Positions 1 to 10,400 of a stretch of 42,125 nt of DNA are shown here, in pieces. The DNA is from Parachlorella kessleri (lineage: Eukaryota > Chlorophyta > Trebouxiophyceae > Chlorellales > Chlorellaceae). The notes beneath the pieces were generated by a model. That model saw only the letters and a program-made list of their open reading frames with translations. It was not told the DNA's origin and made no database searches. The DNA lies in the NCBI GenBank assembly GCA_001598975.1, contig BBXU01002363.1, forward strand, positions 1 to 42,125, written 5' to 3'. Each line of letters begins with the position of its first letter. The stretch's first letter is position 1. The translations under genes and the position numbers were made by a program.

Positions 1-285
1 CACAACTGTAACACAATCGTGTACACTCAGAGAAGCCTTCAATTTGGCATCCTTATTAATAAGGGTGGCAGGTAGTGCGAACAGAATGGAGACAGGGTGC
101 AGCTGGGGTACGTAGCACTGGGGGGGGCGCCTGGACTGGATGCAATATGTACCGTACTGCAATTTAAAATGCTCCTGGGTCTCGCCTGAGTTCTCACCTT
201 TATACTCAAGCGGAGTAATAAGCCCAATCGCTCACCAGTACCCTAGCTGTTCATTAATTATGGGGGATGCCTGCCTTGTTTGCAG
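1..285. other. Left-edge non-coding stretch, probably intron of the first gene
   Basis: No convincing coding exon is seen here. The stretch ends in a good 3' splice site (TTGTTTGCAG, ending at 285) leading into the first exon of the gene at 286-1162, so most of it is probably intron of that gene. Bases about 57-112 are a diverged copy of bases about 870-928, which lie in a later intron of the same gene. Upstream coding exons may lie outside the window. Confidence 0.45.
57..112 (+). repeat. Diverged intronic repeat, copy 1
   Basis: About 50 bases beginning near GTGGCAGGTAGTGCGAACAG match bases 870-928 at roughly 80 percent by eye, with a few small gaps. Copy 1 lies in the non-coding stretch before exon 286-445. 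Confidence 0.5.
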
Positions 286-1162
286 GTTCAGGTCGCTAAA
301 GCTGGCCTACTGCTCAGCTCAAAGGAGAAAAGGACGGCTGTCAGGCTGCAGGCAAAGTCAGTTGGAGGGCCTGTAGCAGATGATCATCAGAGCAGCAGAC
401 TGGAGGTGTTGGGCGAGCCACAGACCTTCTATCGACTGGCAGACGGTGGGTTTCATTGTCAATGGCGGCAGAAGGCTTGCACAGACACTAACCTATGCCG
501 TGCACACAGTGGATCCCGAATGAGGAAATCTAATCAAGTTGTCAGTAGCGGTGAGATGTGTCTGTATAGCACCCCTGTATAATGTCGTAATGCTCCTCCG
601 GCTGCAGAGCTGCCTGGAAAGGTTCACTGGTTGGCTTCTGCAGGCATTTGGTATCTGGAGTATTGCCAGCTTTACACAGCAGGCCAGGCGGAGGAGCTAG
701 CAGCTGAGCAGGGCATCCATCTGGCTCTGCCAGCAGGATTTGACCGGCACAATGAGCTGCTGAAGAGCACTGCAAGGCAGTTTGCTGCACTGGAAGACGT
801 CCTAGGTAAATTACTCCCGTTGGTGAAGTGGCCCTCAGTGTCGCTGGTGGGCCGGAATGAGCTAGATGCTAATAGTAAGTGTGGTAGGTAGTGCAAACAG
901 AGTTGAGATAGGGTATAGCTGTAGGGACGGCCAAACAATACAGCCCTCGCAGCAGCCCCACCGTTCGGGTTCCTGCTGTCTGAATGCAGGAGGTGTGACT
1001 GTGCGGCGGGTGAAGCAGGGCGGCACCATGTTGAAGCTAAAAGGTGCTGCCACAGGGACGCCTTCTTACTTCTGGCGGACCGCCTTGGACCCTACAACAC
1101 TTCAGTGCCTCACTGACAGACCGGCCAAGGATTTTGTTGCCAGCGAGGGCTTACAGCTTTAA
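286..1162 (+). CDS. Unrecognised protein, 3' part of a spliced gene (5' end outside window)
   Basis: I do not recognise this protein. Three exons join in phase: 286-445, 608-805 and 990-1162, with GT donors (GTGGGT, GTAAAT) and CAG acceptors, ending in TAA at 1160-1162. They give about 176 residues with no start codon, so the N-terminus probably lies to the left of the window. Visible segments are FYRLAD, then a helix-rich stretch with WYLEYCQLYTAGQAEEL, then RHNELLKSTARQFAALEDVL, which looks like an amphipathic or coiled-coil helix, and a basic tail with VTVRRVKQGG. No signal peptide, membrane segment or catalytic motif is seen. It converges with the sugar transporter, whose stop is 430 bp away. 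The last exon is the least certain, since a donor-like GTGCTG at about 1042 could split it. Confidence 0.45.
870..928 (+). repeat. Diverged intronic repeat, copy 2
   Basis: Partner of the repeat at 57-112 (GTGGTAGGTAGTGCAAACAG...). It lies inside the intron between exons 608-805 and 990-1162 of the first gene. Sharing of sequence between two non-coding stretches of one gene suggests duplication or a common inserted element. Confidence 0.5.
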
Positions 1163-1592
1163 TCGACAGGGGTTCCAACCAGGGACTGACGGTGCCACAG
1201 GGCAGGGCTCCGGCATGACCCGCAAGTCCACCTGCTTTGCTGACTTGCGCATTGCAACCCTTCATCTTGACTAGGTTATCAAATTGCACATGAATTCAGC
1301 AGCCCCAAAGGCATGAAGTGTGTCATGAGCCCACCTTCGGCTTAATGATACCGATACTTTACAGTGATGCATGGATGTGAGGACAAAACTACCTACCAAC
1401 AGCTGGATACCGCAAAACTTGGTCTGCCTACCGTGTTCAGGTCTCTGAAGGCCGCCACTGCTAGCGGAATGAATACCTCCGACTGATAAAACTAGAAGGC
1501 GCGTGATGAATGCCCCACTCACTGATCTCTCCCTAAAGCTTTTGCTAGCTTAGATTTACTATACAACTGCCGCTCACACACGCACAGCAGCT
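1163..1592. other. Convergent 3' region between first gene and sugar transporter
   Basis: No coding signal. It should hold the 3' untranslated tails of both neighbours, which point at each other. On the - strand it has a TGTAA at 1363-1359. No + strand TGTAA was noticed after the stop at 1162. Confidence 0.5.
1359..1363 (-). terminator. TGTAA polyadenylation signal of the sugar transporter
   Basis: Reads TGTAA on the - strand, about 230 nt past the transporter stop at 1593. TGTAA is the common green-algal poly(A) signal; use here is inferred from position. Confidence 0.5.
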
Positions 1593-4500
1593 CTAAGTCC
1601 AGCGCAGCCACCCTCGACGCCGGCGCTGCCCGAGCCCTGGCAACTCCACCATGGATGCCGAGCGTGGTGCTTCGCGAGGAAGCAACGCTGTCTGCCCCGG
1701 CGAGCTGCCCCCAGTGCCCTGTGTCCCCTGCTGCTTGCCCCCGGCAAGGAGGTCTTGGACCTCTTGAAGCGTCCTCTCCTTGGTCTCTGGCAGCATCTGC
1801 ACAGCACACAAATGGAGGTGGAAGAGTGGCAAACAATTGAAAAAGCTCTCAGCCGGGCAGTCAGCTGCCTGCAATGATGTATTACAAAAGTCATCGTCCT
1901 CGTGCTGCGGCAGAGTGTGCGCTGAAAGCCAAATGATAGGACTTACCCGTGCAACGTAGATGCCTGCTGCCAGAGCCACCGCTGAGAACACCGCAAAGCA
2001 GAAGGGTCCCAACCAGGAGTGCAAGGACAGGAAGAGCAGGTCGCTCACAGCCCCTGCAAGCCACAGCGCCGCAATGCCATCACCATGCTAGTAGGCAGAT
2101 GGGCTCACATGGAGCACAGGGACCTCATTGCCACGCAGGTGCACATGTACGATATAAAAAAAGCATACTAGTCGTGATTTGCATTCAGTCCTGCATCCAG
2201 TCCAGTCCGTACAGCTCCGCTCTCACTCCTTGTTCGCATCCCCTGCCACCCTTGCTAGTACTAGTGTTAGCATATGCCCAACAGCATGTGCCCCCGAAGA
2301 CCAGCTCACCTGTCAGGAACAGCATTGCCGTGGCAGCCGACACCGCCGGCGACTTGACGCTCATGCTGAACATCTCGCTCAACAACACCCAGAACACGCC
2401 CGCCCAGGAGATACTGCAGGTAGGCAAGCATGCTTACGCCTCAGCAACCAACCAGACGCCCATAGCACATTGCTTAGCTCGGACCGCACCACGACCAACC
2501 CGCCAATCGCATCAAGAAAGGTCCAGATGACTCCTTCCAGGCACAAGAGCATATCACCAAGACAGCAACACCGGCATCGGACGCCAAGCAGCCAAGGCTG
2601 ACCCCCAGCAGCAACCCCACAACCCCTCCCCTGCCGGCCCACCTGAAGGCAAAAATGAAGGCGCACATCCCCAACACCAGGAATGGCACCAGACCCAGCC
2701 AATCAGCCGGCACCAGCAGCGCCAGCGCCACCGAGGAGCCCAGGGAACCATAGATCAAGAGCGGGCGGCGCCCGAGGGTATCAACCAGGAAGAAGGAAAG
2801 AAGGACGCCAACCATCTGCGCAGCGCCAGGGCGGTGAGCGGAGTTTTGGCACGAAGAGGCAAGGCACTGGACCCTATATATGCCTAAAAATGCCTGGCCA
2901 TGCGATGCACGCAACTACAGCTGGCGGCGACAGCTGCGGCCACGCTAAGAAAAGTAAGGTACAACCAGCGGCGCATTTGCACCCCCAAAACTCCACACAC
3001 CTTGCTGCCGCCGATGGCTGCTGTGAACAAGTCCCTGGCAGTATCGCTCTCTACGCCCGCCCTCCTCAGCACCTCAGGTGCGTAGTTGATGATGGCGGTG
3101 GAAGCAAAAGCCTGGTTGAAGAAAGCCAGCCACAACGCCAAACGCAACGCGGCACGCTCGGGCCCCCTGCACCAGTAGATCAGCTAGGCAGGAAGGGTGG
3201 GCTGAGGTGTCCGACCAAAAGTTGTCCTGCATGCATGCTCTGCACCTTGCCTGGTCACAAGACATCGCGGGGACAGCGTCTTACACTTCGAGTGCTTCAC
3301 AGCTGAACTGCTGTGCTTGTGAACCCCAGCAAGCCGCTGGCACTGCTCGTTAGCCCAGTCAGCAGCAAGGGCGACTTGCCCAGGGCAACAAGTTGGCAGC
3401 ACCTGAACACGATGTAGACATCCAAGCACATGTCTCCCAGCGTGCTCCAAAAGCCCCTCCTGCTGCCCTCCTCCATCGCCTGTTGCGCGGTCCAGGGCAC
3501 CGTTGACCCCTGCCTCGCCCGCAGGCTCCCGTGCTGCCCAAAGAGGTGCCAGGGGCGGGTTGCCCTTCGCGCTGCATCGGGGCTGCCGGCACCTTCCTGC
3601 CCGCTTGGCCCGCTGCGGATATCGTAGGGAGAGCCTGGCCCTGAGCTACCAGGCTTGGGGCCACTGCCGTCACCCGCGGGTGCTGCTGCTGCTGCTCGAC
3701 CGGAGTCCGAGGGGAGCGGGGGCACGCTGCCGGCGTTGAGGGGGGCCAGGTCTGCAGCAACGGGCGTGGCACCCGTGGGTGCGCTGTAACTTTCCGAATG
3801 AAAGAGTGTTAGGTGCAGCCTAGCAACCCAGCCTGACTGAACAACTTCCCGCAGGAACACACTTCCACAGTGCATCGATCCAGCTGTGAGACCTGCACCT
3901 ATGCAACCCTGCACACTTCAAGGCAACACGCCCCAAAGACAAAGCAGATTTAACCAGCACGGGCTGCCCGCTGCATGCCAGGCAGCCTCACCTTCCTGGG
4001 GAACGTCGAACTCTGAGGACCGCGTGCGGATGCGCCGCAGCGTGGCCGGCACGGGCAGCACCTCCTCGGCCGCCACCACCAGCGACGGCGACGAGCCCGC
4101 CCTGGCATGCAGCGCCACAAAGGGTGAAGCCAGCTCCCCGCTGGGCTGCTGTGGGCTGGCTGCGCTGCTGGGTTGCTGCTGCTGCTGCACACCGGCTGCT
4201 GCTGGGCCTTGGGCGCTATAGGAGGGCGGTAGTGGCTGCTGCTGGCTCAGCGGGGCCTGCCGCCCCAGTTCCTCCGGGGACATGGCTGGGCTTCCGCTGC
4301 TCCGCGGCGTGAGGCTTCCGCGGTAGTGCAGGCTGCCCGCGCTGCTGTGGTGCTCCGTCTCGGAGGCCACCACCGCCTGCCCAGGGCCCGGGCCCAGCTC
4401 ACTGCTAGGACCGCTGGCCTGCTTCTTCAGTAAAGTGGCCCAGGTTGGCGGCCCCGAGCCACTACTAATACCAGCTGCGCTGCCCGAGCGCGGGAGAGGT

Positions 4501-7032
4501 GGCCGCCGCCCCGAGTTGCTTGCCTGGCTGCCCGACTGCCGGACTGAGGAGTAACTGTCGGCTGACTGCACAGAGACCTCCTCCAGCTCGGGATCCAGCC
4601 CGCCCTCTAATCGAGCCCAGCCGCCCTTGTACCGCACCCCGCCCTTACCATCCTGCGTTGCAAAATGACTGGAGGGGCCAGTAGCACGGACACCTCCACA
4701 TTCTATCAGGCTCAACACAGGTAGCCCTACCTGCATGCGCTGTCCCTCCAGGGGACCACGGCTGGGAATCATGTTTCAATAAGACAAGCTGCGGGCCACT
4801 AAGCGCCACTGCCCCTTGAGGAGCCCCAGCCGCACCATGACAACAGCAGCAGTACCTACACATTCCAATCCAAACCAACAGCCTCCCCCAGGCAAAGAAA
4901 TCCCCACCAGGGCACCTTCCCGAAATGCCCTGCCGCCCACCTCTGCCCCGGCAGCTCCCAGCGGCGCCAGCTTCGTCTGGCGCGCCTCCCTTGCCGCTGC
5001 CCGCCTGGCGCGCCGCTCCTCGGCCGCCGCCTTGTCCTTCTCCACCGAGCTCCACAACTCCAGCAGCTCCTGATTGACCTCAGCATTAGAGTTCTGCAGG
5101 CCTGTTCAGGGCAGGGGGACGAAGGAAACTGTGAGTCTTGCGCTGCTGTCCACCTAAAATCTTGTACCCTGACTGTGTACTGGGACGGCCTGCCCCAGGT
5201 TCTTATGGACATGCACATGGCGTTGCCTGCGGTCCAGGATGTTCTAACACCCTGCTACAGAGAGCCAAGCAACCCCGGCACCCCACAGCTGCAACCGAAG
5301 TGCTGCGCGCCGCTAACCTTGCGGCAGCTGCTTGGAGGTGTAGATGCGGTGGATGACTGCCAACGCCTCGTCGAGCCTCCCATGGATGACCAGCCAGCGT
5401 GGCGACTCGGGCAGCAGGCACAGCGCCACTGCAGTAGGCAAGCACACCAGTCATGCAACTTCCATCGCTAGGATCATAGATATGCAAATCTGGCAACGTG
5501 GCCGGGCTCCTCTCCAACCCGCTGTTCTTGCTGTCAAGTCTGATGCCACCCATCGCCTGCTTCCCTTCTAATCAGGTTAAAATGTGGTTATAGTCACTGC
5601 GGCAACTTCTTCAAGAGTCGAACCTTGACATGCAAGGGTAGGGAGCACAGGGGCAGCCATGCAGCCTGGCCGACATGCTGCAAAACGACCTTGCGATGGT
5701 GCTGAAACACCCAGCGGACACCCTCCCACCCTCAAAACTCTCAACCACAAGGCACCACCACTTACGCGACATGACCAACGCTGGCAACGCGGGCACCCCG
5801 ACCATCCACCGCCAGTTGTTTGGCAGCGACTGGAAGGCAGCATCGCCCAGGGCAGCCGACAGCATGCCCACACAGAGCAGCACCTCATACAGCTCCACCA
5901 CCCGGCCGCGGTACTGGGCGGGGGACACCTGCATGCACACATGACAGGTCCTCCTCAATTACTTTCGTCTTCTGGGGGAGGGTGAAGTTCGCCGGTTTTC
6001 TCTGGGCCCCTGCTCCCCACTGCGGTCGGGTTCTAGCTATGGTTGACTCCCCGGCGCCACCATGACCGGCCATCTCCTCAAGTACTGTCGTAGGTGGCCC
6101 TTCAACCCGGCAACAACCAGGCTACACTTCTAGTCCGGTCCACACTGCAGTCCCAGTAAGCTTTAGCGGGTGGTGCACCCCAAACTCTCCTCCCAGCTGC
6201 TGCTGGTGGATCTGAGAGTGCACATGTTGTCATGGGAGAACCCCCTGCAGGGGCTCACGCACCTCTCCCAGGTAAGCGGGCACAACCACCGCAGACACGC
6301 CGATGCCCACCCCCACAACAAAGCGCCCCGCCACTAGCATCCTGCATGGCGCATCGTGCATCCGTCGTTTGTGTTTTCCTTCATCAGTTTAGCTTTTTGT
6401 ATCCTGTAATGGTGGTGTTTCGGCTAGTGCACTTTTAGCACCCAGGCAAAGTATTCGTGCCTTGCCAGAACCCAAACCATGCATACAGTGATCCTTTCAC
6501 CCCACCGCCCGCCGACAAGCAAGCCATGTCAAGACAGGTGGCGATAGCGGTGTGTAGCACGGTGCTAACCACTCACAAGACGTTGCTTGCTGCGGACATA
6601 AGCACCGGGCCAGCGATGAAGAACAGTGAGTCGATGCCAATGGCTGTCCTCCGCCCATAGTACAGCATCAGAGCACCACCCAGGAAGGTCCCAACAAAGG
6701 CCCCCAGCTTGGCAGTCCCAACAATAACTTCGTTGGTGCCATCGCTGGTGCCAAAGTATGCCTGGATATTGAGCAGCGCCCCACCTGCAAACACAAGCAG
6801 CAACCTATAAGGCAAAGAAGCAGGACCTTGGTACCTGAGCCGGGTCGTCAGTGCCCTTGCCGACTGGTGCTTGCACCGCCCTGGTGGTCTTGCCCAAAAC
6901 ACATACGGCAGCAAGCAAGTCCAGGTAGCTAGCAACCTCGTAGCTGGTCCGCTGTTACTCACCAATGAGGCCCAGGTCATAGCCAAACAGATACCCGGAC
7001 AGTGAGGCAAACAACGCAACGGTGATCAGCAT
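1593..7032 (-). CDS. Sugar transporter (MFS, sugar porter family) with giant central loop
   Basis: Proton-coupled or facilitative sugar carrier with 12 predicted membrane helices; the substrate cannot be told. Thirteen exons join in phase to 904 residues: 7032-6963, 6784-6577, 6341-6263, 5928-5766, 5428-5318, 5101-4941, 4730-3992, 3832-3403, 3166-3001, 2815-2643, 2413-2310, 2053-1947 and 1796-1593. Family motifs appear in order: GYLFGYDLGLIGG in helix 1 (about residues 13-25), YYGRR (about 64-68), VAGRFVVGVGIG then PAQYRGRVVEL, PESPRW (about 180-185), DTLGRRP (about 720-726), WVLLSEMF, and LPETKERTLQEV (838-849). Between helices 6 and 7 is an unusually long hydrophilic loop (about residues 213-650), rich in Ser, Pro, Gln and Gly, whereas most sugar porters have a loop of roughly 60-80. 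Plant tonoplast monosaccharide transporters also have a long central loop, so a vacuolar role is possible but unproven. The start at 7032 follows an in-frame stop; the acceptor of the 3832-3403 exon is the least certain junction. Confidence 0.88.
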
Positions 7033-7434
7033 TGTGCAGTGCAAGAGGTTTTCGTTGGCTTGCTGTTCTAAGAAAACCAGCTAATGGTTGCGAGCTTCAT
7101 TCCACCATGGTGTCTAGGTGCCTTGGAGACCATGACGCTCCCACCAGACTAGCAAATTGGAGCACTGCATGGCTCCCACAATAGGCTGCAAGGCTGACAT
7201 AGGCCTGTAAGGCAAAGCCATACAAGACCAACACAAGCCATACCCGCGCTGGAGGGAGGGGGTCCTGTCTAGGAAATGTGCGGAATAACCGATTATCCTA
7301 CACGTGTCCCGAGCACGCCCCGCACAGATCGCCCTGGCAAAAAGCTCCTGGTCAAAGGCTGGGAAACCTTTGAAAACGTAAATTCAACCGATGTGTTCGT
7401 AGCTATACTTTATCATATCAAGGCACGCAGCGCC
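7033..7434. promoter_or_regulatory. Shared divergent promoter, sugar transporter / CAO
   Basis: This 402-bp stretch separates the two ATGs, so both 5' untranslated regions and promoters must fit here unless non-coding first exons lie elsewhere. An acceptor-like GGTTTTCTTAG on the - strand just upstream of the transporter ATG leaves open an upstream non-coding exon. A TA-rich run (CTATACTTTATC, about 7402-7413) lies only some 20 bp before the CAO ATG, too close to be a TATA box unless the leader is elsewhere. No clear elements otherwise. Confidence 0.4.
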
Positions 7435-10400
7435 ATGACGGGTTCCCTGTTGCTTGGCTCCCAGCCTGGCAGCAGCACTTTGTTTGGCAGTAGACTCTGC
7501 CGTAACTTAGCTCGGAAGCAACCGTCTTTCGTCGCACGGGCGGCGGAGCAGCAAGAGGACCCAGGTAGACATATTTGGCCAGGGTTGAAGGCACTTGCTG
7601 CACCCGTCTGCTGATTGATGCCTCTACAAACTATTCTGGTGTCCTACTTGTTGTACACTGCAAGCCTGCCTCCTTGGGCGCTTTGCAGAGGCTAAGTTCC
7701 GAAGGTTTGGCAAGCATTTTGGGAAGCGCTACTTCCTGAGCGACTTGGTGGAGGCAGCGCCGAGGCTGCGCATACGCAGCTCTGAAGACAGGGCGATGGA
7801 CCAGCTGGCCGACCTTGCAGTGCTCAATGAGCGCCTGGCAGGTGGGTGCGGTGCTTGCCAAAACTGCGGAGTCCGCGGCTAGGTTGCAATATTGGTTCAG
7901 TGGATAGCTCTAGGGAAGCTCCATGAGTTGTGTGGGGATTATATCATCATGGCGAGCCTGGGTTGCCCATAGAACAGTGTGGCCTTTGTGCTGCACACCT
8001 TGATGCTCCTTGGTTCAACGGGTGCGAGGCCTACTAGAGAACCTACCTTTGCTTCTGGCATGCTGCCCAGTAGCCCACGCTGCCGCATGTCCCTGCTTTT
8101 TGTAGCCTGTGGAAGTGATCAAAATATAGGTCTGTGAACTGCCGCAGGCCACGACGGCGAGGAGTCGGCGCGCATTCGGAATAGGCTAGAGTATCTTAAA
8201 CGCCGCCGGCGCAACTGGGAGCTGGTCTACCAGTATGTGACCAAGGAGGACGCCGCGTGCACGCTGGCTAAGATTGAGGAGGCCAATCAGAAGGCGCGCC
8301 GACGGCTGGGCACTGGCTCTGGGAAATAATGATGACTAGGGACTACTGGCTATAGGTTTGGCGGGAGCTTGGCGTCATCATACTGCGGTACAGTCTTTGT
8401 GTTGTGCTGCCTGCTCTGAAAGACGAAGCCAGCCGCTTGATAGTGAAAGGTTTGTACCTGGTAACATGTCTCTTCGGCATGAGTGAGCCAGCATTGCACC
8501 ATATCATGCTGACGTGGCTGTGTTGCTGGGCGCAGGTGGAGCAGCTGCTGAGCGAGGAGAGCATGGAGCGCATGAGTGTAGGGGCGCTGAAGAAGCAGTT
8601 GGTGGAGTTGCAGAGGGAGGTGAATGATGCGCATGACCGCCTGCACCTCACCCAGGCAAGTGTAGGTGGGGGCGGCTGTCAGTGAGCGGGATACGCTGGT
8701 GTAATGTGCGGGGTTGAGGAATATGCGCTTTGGCGGCGCGCCGGGGCTCTCCCGAGGTAGAACTGGTGCAAGGCAATGCTTTGGTGCCTCCTCACAGGGG
8801 CAATATAGAAGGCCAAGTCCCGTGCCCAGCATGGTGCTGCTTTGTTCAAGCTGGGTGGTAATATGCCACAGCTCCTCCCGGCAATCACCACAGCTCTACA
8901 GCTCGTGCATGTCATTCACCTGCAGAACCGGGTGGAGCAGAACCTGCAGCGCATCAACGAGCTCAAGGCTGAGGCTGCCCGCCTGGCTCGCTCCCAGCAG
9001 CAGCAAAGGCCTGCGGCAGCAGCTCCAGCCAGTACTGCTGCGTCAGCCCTCCCTGCGGCCGCTTCTGTGGGCGCAGCTGCGGCAGGGGCAGCAAGCTCCG
9101 TTGCGGCGCCGGCGGAGGCAGCGGCAAGCAGCAGCAGCAGCAGCAGCCGCACGGCGAAGCAGGCCAAGCGTGGCCTGTGCTCCTCGCTTGACTTTGAGGA
9201 CGGGCTGCGCAACTACTGGTACATCGTGCAGTTCAGCGACAAGCTCACTGATGACCAGATGACCCCCTTTGACCTGTTTGACGAGCCTTGGGTCCTGTTC
9301 CGTGACGAGCATGGCCGGCCGGCCTGCATTAGGGACGAGTGCGCGCACCGAGCCTGCCCACTGTCGCTGGGCAAGGTGGTCAATGGCCAGGCGGAGTGCC
9401 CCTACCACGGTGAGTGGTGGCTGGCGCGGGTCTGTTTGGGGAAATGACATGTTGGCCGCACTCTTGGCAGGTGGCTGGCCATGTAGCTGTGTGCCCTGGC
9501 CGTTTGTCGCCCTGTCAGCTTGCAGCCTGAGAGGCGGCCAGCAGCTGTGGTAAAGAGAAGTGTTGCGGTGAGTCGCGCCAGGCTTTTGCGTGGGGAAGAG
9601 TGGCTGGTGGCTGGAACCACTACTTCGGCAAAGCTTGGGGCGATGCTTTTGAAAATGTTTGCTATTGACGCACGTGTACGTATTAAAAGCCACCTTGGGA
9701 AGGAGGGGGCAGCTAGTGAGGGGGCAGCTAGTCTGGGGGCAAAGCGAGCCCTGCCTTCCCTTTTTAAGGCCAGGAATTTAGTCTATGTCAGCAGCTGGTT
9801 TCCCTGCCTTACAGGATGGCGGTTCAACAGCGAGGGCGCGTGCACCAAGATGCCACAAACTGTGCTGTGCCGCGGCGTGGGTGTGCAGTCGCTGCCAGTG
9901 GCTGAGAAAGACGGTGAGCAGGTCTTGCTGGCCTGGCCTGTGTTCGCTGTCCGTTGGAGACTCACTTACTGCTGCACAAGCCAGCCCGTGCACTCGACGA
10001 CATCACCTGTCAGGGTTCTAGCATGCCTGGCAATGCAACTCCAGAGGTTGTCTGCTGACCTCTCACCCCGTCAGCTTGCAACCCTCCACAATTTATCCAC
10101 ATGAAGCCCCTGGCTTTCGTGTTGGGCACTCCAGCCATTTGCTAACCGTCCTGCACACCTACTCAACCTCTCCCCTGTTTGCGGGTGCAGGGATGATCTG
10201 GGTGTGGCCCGGCTGGGAGGCGCCCAGCGAGGTGCCCGGCTTTGCGCAGCCGCCCACTGGCTTCACCATCCATGCTGAGCTAGAGATGGAGGTGCCTGTG
10301 GAGCATGGCCTGCTGGTGGAGAATTTGCTGGACCTGGCACACGCGCCCTTCACCCACACAACCACCTTCGCGCGGGGCTGGCCGGTGGGTTGGCTAAGCT

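Noticed and set aside
2683..3306. 207-codon open frame on the + strand
   Set aside because: Lies antisense to transporter exons with clear MFS motifs.
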